Notes: generated by a model from the sequence alone, not told the origin. DNA of 64,000 nucleotides from Apostichopus japonicus (GCF_037975245.1 NC_092561.1:18895008-18959007); one strand, 5' to 3'. Counted from the stretch's first letter, positions 35,101-48,207 are shown. Numbers and translations: made by a program.

Positions 35101-38100
35101 TTGGATCCTTCTGTACCCCTTTCCATTACTATGCGACTACTCGATGGGTACCATCCCTCTCATCAAGTCATTTGCCGATCCAAGGAATCTAGCCACGATG
35201 AATTTTATCACAGTCTTATCGCTTTTAACGGGATTCGCTCTTACTGGCAACACAAGAACATCCAGACAGGCGTGTATGGTGAGATTCAAACTTGCAATTT
35301 GTGTTTTTAGCTTGAAAAGCAGCTGTCTGTAGTCGTACTGTACATTTAAAGACATATGCCGTTCACCATTCCTTCCTTGTCACTTAATGTATTGTTTCTA
35401 CTAAAAATTCGTTCTCAAACTGCTATATCCAATGTCCTATTGCATCCTGTAGTATTCCCCCCACCCCCCCCCCTCCCACACGTCCCAAATAATTCAAGTC
35501 GGTCCTGTTCCTGTTTCAGTGAGCTTTTCTTTAGGTGCAACCGGAAATTTGATAAGTTGTACTTGGTTTGCCAATAAAGCAAATAGAGACTTTGAATCCT
35601 AGCTGCGTTGTTAACCAAAGATAAATAGCTTCATTAGCATATCAATAACCAGACACTTTTCATTTGAATAAAAATTTTTGTGAAAATCATTTGAGAAAAT
35701 TTGTCTCAATAACACTATTTGCAAATTTCTGATGTTATTTTGGCCTGGTGTTTAATACCTACAACTAACACAATGTAAAAGATCTCGAGGACAAAATAAC
35801 CCAAAATTGAATTCAGTAATTTACTTTATAATTACCAGTTAAAAACATCTAATCAGGAGAACGACCTTTAGCAGGCAGTATAGTTTTGTTATGAAGTTAA
35901 TTTGAATCTAGAGTCATACCTTGCACATTTTGTTGAGAATTGATGATCAAACAGGAGGCAATTGGCTGTAATTCCAACCCATTGATTCAAGTATATTTTT
36001 TTTCGTTTCTGGTTGGTTTTTCTCTTTCAGGCTCTAGCATTTCTAGCTTTCCCATTTCTCCCCGCTTCCAATCTCTTATTTCCTGTGGGCTTTGTCATCG
36101 CCGAAAGGATTCTGTACGTACCTAGCCTGGGGTTCAGTATGTTAGTCGTGATCGGCTTGAAACGTTTGCTTATTCATGACCGGTGAGTGACAGTCATTTG
36201 CATATATGAATGTCATTTGAATAAATTCATTTGCATATATTTATTGTCCCCAGGATTCATTAATTCAGACAATCAAGGAAATTTTGAACATGTATTTGAG
36301 TCAGGGTCAATGAACTAATCTCTGTTTGTTGTTTAATTGTTTTGCTAATTAAACAGGCTTGCCATAGTGATTACAAATCACTCTCTAGACATGGAAAGTG
36401 ATGGGATAGAATTAATTTCAAGAAACAGTAGTCATGGAAAAGTCATGGAAAATGGAACAATTTTTAGTTGCTTGGTTCTACCTAACCCTTCACTGTTCCT
36501 GCTGAAAAAAATATTGTCTTAATATATTCTATTAGTAAAGTCACAGGATTTCTTAAGTTTATCATTGAAAAATTATGGAATTTTTTACTTTCAAATTTAT
36601 GCGGGACCCAGTGATTTAGCCAGCCCACATTTGTGCGACATTGTCTCATCAACATAAAAGAATGTTGCACAAAACCAATAAGATGAGCAATTTCTATGCA
36701 GGTGTTAATTTCGAGGTAATCAATTTGGTTCAATTTTTTCAAGAATTACTCATTCCTGTCAATCATTTTCTCAACTTTATAGCTGAATTTTGTTCAAATA
36801 TTGTACCATAATTTGCCATGTATGTACCTCCTCACATTCCAATTTTTTTCCAAAGTGGACGGTGAGGTGGGAAAGCCCCTTCCCCGGGCCAGCCAATCAT
36901 AATGTCGCATTGGAGAATCGACCTGGCTAAATCACTGTTGGGAGGGAGCCTTGAAGCATTCGTATCAGTGTTATGCAGATCAGCCTTAAATTTACTAATT
37001 TTTATTTTTGTGATCTTTCAGGTTTAAGAAATTAATCTATGGTGCATTAATAATAACGGTGGCGCTTCACGCTGCGAAAACTGCGAGAAGAAATATTGAT
37101 TGGTAAGTCTTCGACTTTAAATTAGTCTAAGTATTAATGTATCTGTGACTGTTAGCATGCCATTGGTGATGATACCAGCCTAGCAGAAGTTCATTCATAA
37201 GAACACAATTTTTGCATTTTTTGTGGTTTCACTACTTCTTGCATACATATTGTGTGTGTACTAGTTCCACAAATTTTCTTTTCTTTTGACAAAATATCGA
37301 TAATTACCGTATTTTTCGGTATCGATGTGATGGTTTATCGGTAGCTGTGTTCTGATATACCACCGGACCTTAGCAGAGGATATCTGAGGTTGGAAAGCAA
37401 TAGAGTAATGTATTATTCCTCAGTGTGGAACTAAGTAGCGGATAATATGTCAGGGTTTGGAACAACATTGCAGACGACTTCCGGGATTGAGAACAGGTCA
37501 TGTGATTAGAACACGACATAGCATTAATGCTACTTCCATGCTTTGGAACGACATAGTATTAATGCTACTTCCATGCTTTGGAACGACATAGCATTAATGC
37601 TACTTCCATGCTTTGGAACAACATAGCATTAATGCTACTTCCATGATTAGAATACAACATAGAATTAATGCTACTTCCATGCTTTGGAAGGACATAGCAT
37701 TAATGCTATTTCCATGATTAGAACACGACTTAGCATTAATGATACTTCCATGCTTTGGAACGACATAGCATAGATGACTGACCACAGCTGGCAACCACAT
37801 ACGATGCAACATCTGGAAATTTGAAACACAACATAACAGACAATTACTGGGATTGAAAAGACAACATGGCATGTTACGTCCATGATTTGGAACAACATAG
37901 CCAGCCGATGAACTTCTAGGGTTGGAAACACAACTTTCTCCAGCACAACAAACAATTTCCTAACTTCAAAGAGAGAAAACACTGTTAACAATCTGCTTAA
38001 CAATATCTACTGCAATAGTATTTGTAGGTAAATGTGTACAAGTTAAGAGGGCCTGAGGTTTCAATCCTAGCTCAGGATCTTCTTCAGAGGCTAAACTGAA

Positions 38101-41100
38101 GCGAAATCAATCTAAGAACACATTAAGAGCCGCAAATGGAAAGATGGACAGAGATGGACAGATAATTATGTTGGACAAATGAGTAATGAATAAATTAAAG
38201 ATGAACACAACAAAGAAGAGATAAGATCAGATTTTCAATCAATCAGAAGACATTTATATAGCACCAAATTAAAAAAAAATTGTTCAAAGGAGCTATTAGC
38301 CTTGGTCATTGGTAACTTGTCACACCTACACACCAAAGTGTGCGCAATCCAATCAATCTCTCCTGGGGCACCACAGTGCACCACAGCCATATGTCACCCG
38401 GGGAATTCCCATAGGGTGCAGCCAGAAACCAGCGCTTGCAACTATATTTACAAGTTACTCGCAAGTCCCCATTTATACACCTGGGTGAAGAGAGGCAATG
38501 GGGATAAAGTGCCTTGCCCAAGGACACAACGCAGTGATCTGGCCAGGGCTCGAACCTGTAATCCTTAGATCACAAGTCCACTGCCTTAACCACTTGACCA
38601 CAACGCTCTCACAAAACAACAAAACAAACAAATTACCTAGCCTTACTTTCCTACAGTGATCCTCATAGCATTTTATTGACATTAATTTCATGAGTTCTTT
38701 GAGACGGGCTAATGATCGGTGCACATTGAATAGTGATATCCACGAGTTACTAACCTCTGTTTTATCGATTACCCTTCATATACATTCCACAGGAAAAGCG
38801 AAAAGTCTCTATTCATGGCCGGTCTACAAATAACGACGATGAACGCTAAAATATGGAACAACGTTGGCCATTCGTACGAACGCGAACAGAGACCGGAGAT
38901 TGCCTTGCACTTCTTCAAGCAAGCATCAGTGTAAGTTTATAACGCTGGGTTGGTGGGAATAAAAACTTTGTTTTGATCAAGAAATCAATTAGCATGCATG
39001 AGCTTTTTCCGCGAATTCCGCGAAATTTCTGTCAATGCTTCCTTCCAATCTGGCGTTTACGTTCTCTTTGTTCAGCGCTCAACCAGATGATGGTGGTGCT
39101 TGGATAAACCTTGCCCGAGCTTACCAGGCCCTTAACAACGACACTTTGGCTATGGAGACGTTTCGGAAAGCAGAGACGCTCATGCCTCCGAAGGTTCCAG
39201 GGAGGACGAGGCGAATCGACCCCAAATTTTTATCCATCTATGTTTCCATGGCAGCCATTTTGAGGAAAAATGAAAGCAGATATCCTAATGCCTTAGAGGT
39301 AAACCTCAGTGTTTTTTGTACATATTTCGTGGTTTAGGATAAACCCTGTAATATTTCATCAGTCAGCCATATTGCAGATGACCATTTTGCAGATGACAAA
39401 AACTATTATCCTAACACACTGTAGCATACGAAAACTGGAGCCTATACCGCAATTTTTGCAAAATTCCGTGATTTTCTTTTACCCCAGGCTCATCCCTGAG
39501 ATGTGGGTCTTCTCGTTTCTCAGTAGTAGAACTTAAGGGCGCTAATTTTGCAATATTGAAACCAATCTTGGAACTGTAAATGTATGGTTTGCACCCCACA
39601 TACCTCAGTTAAATGTGTAGACATGTATGTGTGAATAATAGACTGGTATTTCAGAGTGACAATTTGATGCAACTACCCAAGCCAGAGTTAAGCTTTTGCA
39701 GAGAATCTCTTTAACGGAATCATTTGAACAGTAATTATTTCACCCTTTTTTTTAATATATATATTTAGCTATACAAGAAAGCCATCCGGATGTGGAACGA
39801 GTACGAAGATGCTTATCTTAACCTTGGAGATCTGCTCGTACAGATGAATCAGACCGATCAGGCTGAACAGGTCTTTAGGAAACTTTTAGAATTCTCGCCG
39901 AGGAGTGCAAATGGGCTGTACAACGTAAGTACACAGTGCAAAGTTCATGTTGAGGAACTTTTGCAACATTCATACTTATTGGGTCATGGCGTTGTGGTCA
40001 AGTGGTTAAGGCAGTGGACTTGTGATCTAAGGATTACAGGTTCAAGTCCTGGCCAGATCAATGCATTATGCTCTTGGGCAAGGCACTTTATCTCCATTGC
40101 CTCTCTTCACCCAGGTGTATAAATGGGCACTTGCAAGGTAACTTGTAAATATAGTTGCCTGCACCGGTTTGTGGCTGCACCCTATGGGAAGTCCCCTGGG
40201 GACACGTAGATGTGGTGCACTGTGATGCCCCAGGAGAGATTGTTTGAATTGTGCACACTTTGGTGTGTAGGTGTGACAAGTTACCAATGACCAGGGTTAA
40301 GTACAGCGCGGCGAGACTTTATTGTAAGTTGCGCTATATAAGAACTGTTAATTATTGTTAGTTATTATTATGTGGTGTTTCAGGTAGTTTAAAAAAATTG
40401 GTTGATGAAATTATATTAGAGCTAGATTGTTTTTGGTTTTAGATACGAACTGAGGCAATATTCATACTGGTGTATTAGGGTCATGTGATGTTCTGGTAAT
40501 TTAAAGAAGTCAGTTGATGAAGTTATTACAGCTAGATGATTTTTGTTTTAGATATTTTGCACTTATTGACAGTAATTAATAAATCAATAAATGAATTGCT
40601 TCATTTTCTACTAACAAGTAAGGTTGCTATTTCTGGAGACGTTTTATCATATAATTATGGCTCAAATTCAAGGCGTGCAAATCTAAACTTAATAGGAAAA
40701 GAATAAAACTTTTTTATTCATTGTTGGAAATGGACCTTGACCAGGAAGAGTACAAAAATCCTGCATTGGGAAGAGATTTCACTTTTGAAATCCTGTCAAA
40801 AGTGTAACCAAATCTAAGTGTTGAAAGTTGCTATCGTGGCAGTAATGGGAACATGCACTCTTAGCAGGGCAGGTTACTCTCTTTATACTGTCAGGGACAT
40901 GTTGTTGCTTCACACATCTGTGATGATGCTAATGGTGTTCTTGAAATCCCCTCATATACCCCTTTCAAGATTGTATAGAACTAAACTGTGTGATGGCTGG
41001 TTTATACACAGTAGGTTCAGACTACAGAGTACTGTGACTTGTGACCGGTACCCCTAGCATGAACCCCCTGTTTTTCTTTCCTTTTGGGGGGGGGGAGGGG

Positions 41101-44100
41101 AATGTGTGGAAGCCCCAGGACACAGGCTGCCATAGGAATTTGTGGCAACCTGTGGCGAGAAATCCAATATGAGGGAAGGTGTAAATTTCATCCGAGAAAA
41201 AAAAATGGTCAAAGTAAAATAAAACTGTTAACCAACTGCTTACTCACTAGAAAGCCTGTTTTAGGAGAATGTGCAAAAGTAGGTTGGCCTGACGTGGGCC
41301 TGAAAAAAAATGGTGTTATGCAAAATTTTACAGAAGCAAAGATTTTCTAAATTTTTCACAGAGTGTCAAATTCCACAAATTTTCACACATATGGCAAGTT
41401 TCAGATACTCACAAAAAATTAATTGTGCTATGCATGTAATTCTAACAAAACTAATTGTTTTTCCCGAAATGTCATTCATTGCAATATGTCATTTTCTCAT
41501 ATTTTCGTGTATTGCTTGCCTGTGATTCAGAGCTTGAAAGCCATGTTACATGTTCGCCACAGGTTTTTAAGGGATGTGTTTTTGGCCGTTGCATATATTC
41601 GTGAATCTATATAATAATTTGCTTATTGTTGTTTTTTCCCAGATGGGTGTTGTGGAAGTCAGAAGAAAGAATACCGAAGGTGCGTTGTCATGGTTCCGGC
41701 AGTGTCTCCATTTTCATCCTAAACACGCGATGGCACTTTACAGTCTGGCCTTGATTGAAGATGGGAAGGATGGAGCATATAATCCAGAATCTTTAGATAG
41801 GTGAGTTTCAGAATTGCTTGCTTAGCCTAACACACTGTAGCATACGCAAACTGGAGCCTATACTGCAATTTTTGCAAAGTTCATGATTTTTTGTTTACCC
41901 CAGGCTCATCCCTGGTATCATCTGCAATTATTATTATTTATTTTTTGGCGGGGAGGGCGGGATTCCAGCTTACATTCCTGAAACTATTATTAAAGTGTTC
42001 AACCTATGCATATTTACATTATAAATTGCTCTCGGTAGAGGACAAACATCGAATAATCTTTTGCGCTTGCTTTATCTCAAATTTTTTATGCATAAAACCA
42101 TGACAAAGTTATGAATAAGCCTGCTGGCTTTTTGGGTTAGACAAGCTTAATTGCTCAAGAATGAATTCAACAATCTTGTGTGCAATGCTTGACCTTAATG
42201 GTTCTTGTATAATTAAAGATATAACACCAATTCACTAAGCCTGTTGGCTTTATTGTTTTTCGAGACTTGCTCAATTTTCTGTCAAAAATATTTGATTATA
42301 CCTAATTCCCAAACAGAGTTTATGAAAATAATTGCACCCAAGAGATTTCTTTGCGTGATTCCTTTTCTTGTTTGTTTTTTTTTGGACTTTTTCAGATTGT
42401 TACAAGTCGCTGAAGTGGAGAAGCATAATTATAAAATAATGACGAGAATTGGATTAACCTACAAGAAACTGGGCGATCTCGTAAATGCTGAAAAGTATCT
42501 AAACCAGGCCGTCCAGGTAAAGCACTTGTTGGAATTGTCCATTATAAAACTTATATTGAATGATACAATGATCCCAGGATGTGCAGAGAATCGCAGTAAT
42601 GCATATTACTCACCGTGAGGTGTTCTATTTTGTCCGATTATTTGCTCCGACCAATGGTGTGCTCTGTACTTTGTACAAACTTAATTTAGCACCCCAGTCT
42701 GGTACTCACCAATACCACAGAGACACATACATGAACCAGACACATGAGCGACACAAAAGTATGGTTGATGTGTTTGCTTTTTGTATTAAAGTTCTATGCT
42801 GTGAAGGTAACAGTATAGTTGCTTTTCCTATCTTGCAGTGTTATCTCTTTTGCGAAAGTGGTTCGGTCATGTGGCTTGTATTCAATAGCTAATTAACATG
42901 CGCTACATGTTAGCCTGCCTATCAGAGTTAGGCCGAAACCTTTCATATTGAATAGATCGGACAACTAAACAGACTTATAGATTTCATCAAGTTCCCTAAA
43001 ATTCTATGAGAGTTTTTTCTCTTTCGGATAAAAATCTCATGGTAAAATTGATTTAAAGAATTTTTATTTAAAAGAAAAGTTTATGTATCAAACTAGTTGC
43101 AAGCAAAATGCTTTTGATATCAGATGGCATAAGTGGAAATCTTTATTTGAAGTTTAATGATTTATTTGTTGTTGTCATTTATATTGACTATTGGTCATAA
43201 AGTATATGTTATTATGAATTGTACATTGCTTGGACTCTTGTTGGAATGATAATAAAAAATTATAAAAGATAAAATAAAAAATCTCATTTTATGTACCATT
43301 TATGACACTAGAGTACAATGCACACCCTCATAAATATTCATGTTTTTCTTATGACATTCCATATTCATAGTGTCAAAGAGAGGCGCACCCATTCTATCCA
43401 CACTCTCAGTAGGAAAAAAACGTAGGAAATTTACATCTCTGTGAAGAGATATATTCTATGGAACAGCTGTGTATTTTCGCTAATGGACATACACAGCTCT
43501 ATCCCATATACACCTTTATACAATTAAGCCTAACTGGTGATTAAACAAGGTTGATTGGACAACCGGTTAAATGCATATGCAAAAATGCAAATTGAATCAT
43601 AATGCTGAAATATGCTATCAGGATCTATCATCGATATTAACAGAGACTAATGGATTGAAGTGGTAATCTGTGACAAATAATTAGCAAACGATAACATTTA
43701 TACAATCACTCTTATCGTTCCTTCAGCTGAACGATACCTTTGGGACGGCCCTCTTTAACCTCGGCCATATATACAGACAACAGAAGGAGTACGAGCGGGC
43801 CCTGCAAACTCTGGAGTCGTTCATCAAGGTTTGCCTCAATTGTTTACCTATATTCTTTGCAGTTGTCATGGTAACAAATGTCTGAGACGTAGTATATAGC
43901 GATGTGTCTTTTGAAATCTAGAAGTTTGTATTTGATTTACGACTTTAACATATTTAGTTGTCTAATAGTTTCCACCACATGAACAGGAAATTTGAGTTGT
44001 GAAACTTTTTTATATTAAATTATGAAACATTCTTAAGAGTATTTCTTTTGAAACCCCCAGCCCCCCCCCCCCTCACCCTGACCCCCTTGATGGTGGGAGA

Positions 44101-46480
44101 ACTCAAAAAGTGAGCCTGTCAGCTCAAAAAAGGGCTCTGTGGATTTGTGAGTAAAATGGGCTTACAACTGGTAAATTAATCTGCTATACCTAAATCTTGA
44201 CTCTCCTCGGACTTGGGATAGGTCGACTGGACTATGCACCCGATCTCTGGTAGGCTATGGACTTAGTTTTGGATGTTTAAAAATTATCAGACAGAAGATA
44301 TACTCTCAAGGTTTTTTTTTTAACATATTTTAGAGGAAAAATTCAGAATTGTTGCTAGCATAATATCTGAAGAGGGAGGTAATGTCACATAATTGCAAAT
44401 GCAATCGGACAAATCTGCATATAGTAAAATCAAAACATGGATGGGAGTGTAATTGCCAGAAGAGAAATATAAAACAATCTTAATAACTAAAGCTGATCCT
44501 GAGATGATACAACGTGTGACTGACTATCTAGCTGCAATATTTTAACTATCCCCAGATCCTTAGCATTCTTGAGTGGGATCTGCATAATTCCTAGCCTTAT
44601 TAACTGGCTTAACATACTTGCTTTCGAGATGGCAGCATCTAAACAATTACTTTATACTAGCATGCATTGCATCAAGGAATTTCTTAGTGCTGACTATAAT
44701 AAGATGCTCAAGAGTTGCATGAAAAAAATGTTTGGAAGGTCAAATGACAGACAGTTATGAGTTTCAGGCTTTTAGTTTAAAGTTTTTTGTTCTAATGTGA
44801 CATAGTGTATGATAACGCTAGTCGATCCTATGAAGTCATTATGTAGATTGAACCATGTGGTTGATCCTAGTCTCTCAACATCTGGTTGATCCTAGCACCT
44901 CAACATTTGTTTGATCCTAGTCTCACAAAATCTGGTTGATTCTAGTACCTCAAAATCTGGTTGATCCTAGTCTCTCAACATCTGGTTCATCCTAGTACCT
45001 CAACATCAGGGTGATCCTAGTCTCTCAACATCTGGGTGATCCTAGTCTCTCAACATCTGGTTGATCCTAGTCTCTCAACATCTGGTTGATCCTAGTCTCT
45101 CAACATCTGGTTGATCCTAGTCTCTCAGTATCTGGTTGATCCTAGTCTCTCAACATCTGGTTGATCCTAATCTCTCAACATCTGGTTGATCCTAGTCTCT
45201 CAACATCTGGTTGATCCTAGTTTCTCAACATCTGGTTGATTCTAGTCTCTCAACATCTGGTTGATCGTAGTCTCTCAACATCTGGTTGATCCTAGTTTCT
45301 CAACATCTGGTTGATCCTAGTCTCTCAACATCTGGTTGATCCTAGTCTCTCAACATCTGGTTGATCGTAGTCTCTCAACATCTGGTTGATCCTAGTCTCT
45401 CAACATCTGGTTGATCGTACTCTCTTAACATCTGGTTGATCCTAGTCTCTCAACATCTGGTTGATTCTAGTCTCTCAACATCTGGTTGATTCTAGTCTCT
45501 CAACATCTGGTTGATCCTAGTCTCTCAACATCTGGTTGATCCTAGTCTCTCAACATCTGGTTGATCCTAGTCTCTCAACATCTGGTTGATTCTAGTACCT
45601 CATCATCTGGTTGATCCTACTCTCTCAACATCTGGTTGATCCTAGTCTCTCAACATCTGGTTGATCCCAGTCTCTCAACATTTGGGTTGTTCCTAGTCTC
45701 TCAACATCTGGTTGATCCTAGTTTCTCAACACATTTTTTTCTTTTCAGATTAATAGGAACCACCTAAATGCCTGGCTCTTGCTCGGCGATATCTATGTGA
45801 CACACAAGGGTGACTACGACGCTGCTTGGAATGTAAGTTACCTCATTTACATATGTATGTAACTGCGCTTTTAGAAGTTCAGTTAAGATAACATAACGAT
45901 TAAAGGATGCCTTTACCCACAAAATTAAGATTTAATAGTTAGAAAATTTGAAAAAAAACACAACTATTGATCCAGGTTTTTTTTTTTAACACTTTCCAAT
46001 TTTGAGAGATGACCCTGCAAAACATCTGAGCTTTGCCAATTATTGAAGTGGTTGGACTTCTTGGTCTGAAAGTTCAGACCATTTAGCCTGGTCTGTTCCT
46101 CATGTGCAACGTTAAACTTGTTGGGAAAAGACATAAGACAATCATCGCATCAAATGACTTGTTTACTAAATTATTGTTTTACAATATTTGTTAAGGACGA
46201 ATGGTGTTGAACGGCATCCAAGCGTGGTCTGTTGTTTACTGTTTATGAAAATATATTTATTTTTTTAGAAGCATTAACAAGCACTAATTTTTTATTCCAT
46301 TTTTTGTTCTTGGATTATAAATATGAAGACTTAAGTTCGGCAAAAAGCCATCCATTAATTAATACATATTGGCAGGTGGAAGGCTGCTTTAAGTTGTAAA
46401 TCTGTAATCCCTGGAGAAACCCGGGGGAGAAATGTTGGTTGTGTCAAAAAACAGAATGGTATTCTGTTCATCATTTTTCC

Positions 46481-46512
<32 letters not shown>

Positions 46513-46839
46513 TAGATGGATATGGAAATTTTACTCCCTGCAGCTAAACACATCAAATATCAAATATTTTTTTTTAATGTAATGCTTTATAACGTCCTAG
46601 TTGAAACTTTTATCTTTCTTTCCCAGGCATTTGAAGAGGCAGGGAGAGTGGAGCCCGGTAACGTCCAGGTCGCCCACAACTTTTGCGTCATCATGGTTAA
46701 GAGGCAACAGTACATGAAAGCCAAGGAATGCTTAGAAGAGCTAGCCAATCAAACTGACGAAGAGTTTGTCACGGTTAACTTGAATAAATTAAACGAACTC
46801 ATCGAGAAGAAGCAAGCCGAGGGTGATCCCTTAACCTGA
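29161..46839 (+). CDS. TMTC3: TMTC3-like protein O-mannosyltransferase with TPR repeats, complete
   Basis: Sixteen GT-AG exons in continuous phase: 29161-29424, 30327-30545, 31047-31146, 32462-32577, 34043-34215, 35026-35278, 36031-36182, 37022-37102, 38793-38930, 39076-39298, 39769-39924, 41643-41800, 42396-42516, 43727-43828, 45749-45832, 46627-46839. They give 850 residues; vertebrate TMTC3 is about 910. TM1 (about 29-45) is followed by the luminal GFCFDDAK with the acidic pair, NDFWGTPM and SHKSYRPL, then [35 protein letters not shown] and [21 protein letters not shown], all TMTC hallmarks. TPR repeats run from about 465 to 835 ([51 protein letters not shown]). The spacing and text of the TPRs ([17 protein letters not shown]) fit TMTC3 better than TMTC1, 2 or 4. 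Family role: ER-membrane transfer of O-mannose to cadherin domains, using dolichol-phosphate mannose. The tail lacks the charged extension of the vertebrate protein. Confidence 0.93.
31523..32160. repeat. Minisatellite, 103-104 bp unit derived from TMTC3 exon 3 end and donor
   Basis: The motif CACTGGTAGGTCTGTAGTCA or a close variant recurs at about 31621, 31724, 31828, 31931, 32034 and 32138 (last unit cut short), with a decayed unit near 31523. Each unit also carries TTTCAAAGCTAAGAGA and GGATTAGGATATCGTAAGA. These align in order with the end of exon 3 and its donor (CTCAAATGCTACGAGAAG, GGATCAGGATATCGGAAGA, then GGTAGGTCTG and GTCATAG, 31105-31187). Confidence 0.85.
33521..33921. mobile_element. 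Small repeat element containing an expanded 23-bp minisatellite
   Basis: The ends (GCAGCAGCTGCAAAC...CTGCAG at left, CTGCAGGATGCTGCAGCC at right) match those of 52725-52893, as does GGCTGAATCAATATCA. Between them, about 11 tandem units of TGTGTGACAATGGCAGTGCC (23 bp) fill 33606-33860, where the other copy has a single similar CATTGTGTGAA. In TMTC3 intron 4. Confidence 0.7.
34382..34748 (+). mobile_element. TTAA-flanked inverted-repeat element, copy 3
   Basis: 367 bp bounded by TTAA at 34378-34381 and 34749-34752. Left end AGGCATTGAAGACTCG, right end CGAGTCTTCACACCCT. Full-length interior. In TMTC3 intron 5. Not coding; the short open frames within it recur in the other copies only because the DNA is repeated. 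Confidence 0.88.
37507..37772. repeat. Minisatellite, about 35-bp unit
   Basis: Seven to eight units of GACATAGCATTAATGCTACTT followed by CCATGCTTTGGAA or CCATGATTAGAA. The GCATTAATGC core is palindromic. In TMTC3 intron 8. Confidence 0.85.
38250..38610 (-). mobile_element. tRNA-derived SINE, family A
   Basis: Minus-strand copy of the element at 16911 and 39988. Box A and box B read as CCTTAACCACTTGACCAC and GGGCTCGAACCTG on the plus strand; the tail end has TTATATAGC. In TMTC3 intron 8. Confidence 0.88.
39365..39500 (+). repeat. Dispersed repeat (copy in TMTC3 intron 10)
   Basis: Contains CCTAACACACTGTAGCATAC, ACTGGAGCCTATACCGCAAT and CCCCAGGCTCATCCCTG. The same blocks occur at 41827-41915 and, inverted, at 52417-52580. 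No coding content. Confidence 0.75.
39988..40369 (+). mobile_element. tRNA-derived SINE, family A
   Basis: Head GTGGTCAAGTGGTTAAGGC and GGTTCAAGTCC, the shared body, and a 3' part GCGCTATATAAGAAC ending in a TTATTATTA-like tail. In TMTC3 intron 11, 60 bp after the exon 11 donor. Confidence 0.9.
40380..41642 (+). other. TMTC3 intron 11, remainder
   Basis: AT-rich intron with a G-run at 41086-41098. Short open frames here have no splice support or known domains. Nothing else seen. Confidence 0.4.
41827..41915 (+). repeat. Dispersed repeat (copy in TMTC3 intron 12)
   Basis: Second copy of the 39365 repeat: CTAACACACTGTAGCATACG through CCCCAGGCTCATCCCTG. Confidence 0.75.
44848..45728. repeat. 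Minisatellite, 25-bp unit
   Basis: About 35 units of CATCTGGTTGATCCTAGTCT plus CTCAA, with single-base variants (TGATTCTAG, TGATCGTAG, TAGTACCTC). It fills the end of TMTC3 intron 14 and stops 20 bp before the acceptor of exon 15 (45749), so it occupies the branch-point region. Confidence 0.95.
46479..46517. repeat. (GATA/GACA)n microsatellite
   Basis: TAGATAGATAGACAGACAGA-type tetranucleotides in TMTC3 intron 15. Confidence 0.9.
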
Positions 46840-47310
46840 AAGGGATTAAACAACCCCATTGGAGATCAGCGCTTCTTGTTTAAATTTATTCAGTGTCATA
46901 ATGTCCCGCAGAAAATCTTTTCACAAGTTAGATTCTTTTCCTGCGTGGGATTGGAAAGGCAAGGAAAAAACATCTGTGAACAACTGGAGGGAACTTTGAA
47001 ACTTTTTTACCAAAAAAAAAACAGGGTTTGTCTCTCATGACATTAGATTTTTGGTTTACTTGGAAGGGTAAATGTGTAAAACAGCATTGCTATTTTTCAG
47101 GTAACATCAATCTGAGTGCTGATTTTATATTTTCGAAGAAATTCGGAATAAACCAACATTTTAGTGCTCTAAATCGAGCAAAGCAAATTTGTAAACACAA
47201 GAGGTTGTTTTTTAACTTTTATAGAAATTTTACCCAAAGCTGAAGAGAAAAAAATGTAAAACAGTGGTCTTTCCTTTAAAGAGAACTTTAACTTAGGTAT
47301 TTTTCTGAAA

Positions 47311-47427
47311 TTTTGTCAGTAGAGTTATTTTTATTTTATTGAAAAGAGCCTAGAAGGTTCCTGACACAATTTTGTCAGTAGAGTTATTTTTATTTTATTG
47401 AAAAGAGCCTAGAAGGTTCCTGACACA
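47311..47427. repeat. 59-bp tandem duplication in the TMTC3 3' UTR
   Basis: Two units starting TTTTGTCAGTAGAGTTATTT and ending GGTTCCTGACACA lie head to tail with almost no differences, so the duplication is recent. Confidence 0.9.
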
Positions 47428-47707
47428 CATATATAACAAAGTTATGGTATCAAATATATCTTTTCATATTTTACTGTATAAACTGAAGCAATTATATTCT
47501 TGGTCTTTCAACATTTTATATTGATCATGTTATAACTCATCAAGGGCTATTGCCTCCACAATTCAGAGATTTATTGTTTTAATATTCAGGGGAATTTTTT
47601 TTTTATTACGTCCATAATATTTATAATCACATTGTGCCCTTACCATAAATGATTTGTCAAAACTTTTGAATCAGCACTTTATTTGTTATGTTAAGAACTT
47701 CCTTGTC

Positions 47708-47713
47708 AATAAA
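47708..47713 (+). promoter_or_regulatory. Poly(A) signal of TMTC3-like gene
   Basis: AATAAA 869 nt after the TMTC3 stop codon, followed by a T-rich downstream region. Confidence 0.6.
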
Positions 47714-47847
47714 ACTGATCGTTGCCTTCACTTATTTTCACGTTTAATGTTTTGCATTAATGTCTTTTCATGACACCAGGCACATATTAAAAAAAAAGTA
47801 GATTTTATATTGATCAGACACAATCAATCAACCAATTTTGATGTTAA

Positions 47848-48207
47848 AGGCGTTGAAGACTCGCCCCAAACCGGGTGCGGCCATCTGAAAAAGTTAACTT
47901 TCTGTTGCTTGCAAGTGACGTTTTGTTTGTGTCGCTACAAAATGCAGACAGTAATGAAACGTGATACCTTGTTATCTTTAGCTGGACCTGAGATGTCCAT
48001 CACTGTATCGTGTGTACACTGTGCTGTGGGTATTTACCGCAGCTGTATGTACTGATTGTACACTAGTGTCTAATTACCGACGGTAGCAAGCTGTGTGTGT
48101 ATTTTCTGGGATCGATGGTGGTGTCTTACACTTCTGTTACACCTTATTTGAAACTAGGTCAGATTACAGGCATTAGACGTTTCTTTTTGCGCGAGTCTTC
48201 ACACCCT
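47848..48207 (+). mobile_element. TTAA-flanked inverted-repeat element, copy 4
   Basis: 360 bp bounded by TTAA at 47844-47847 and 48208-48211. Left end AGGCGTTGAAGACTCG, right end CGAGTCTTCACACCCT. Lies in the spacer between the convergent TMTC3 and RAD21-motif genes. Confidence 0.88.
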
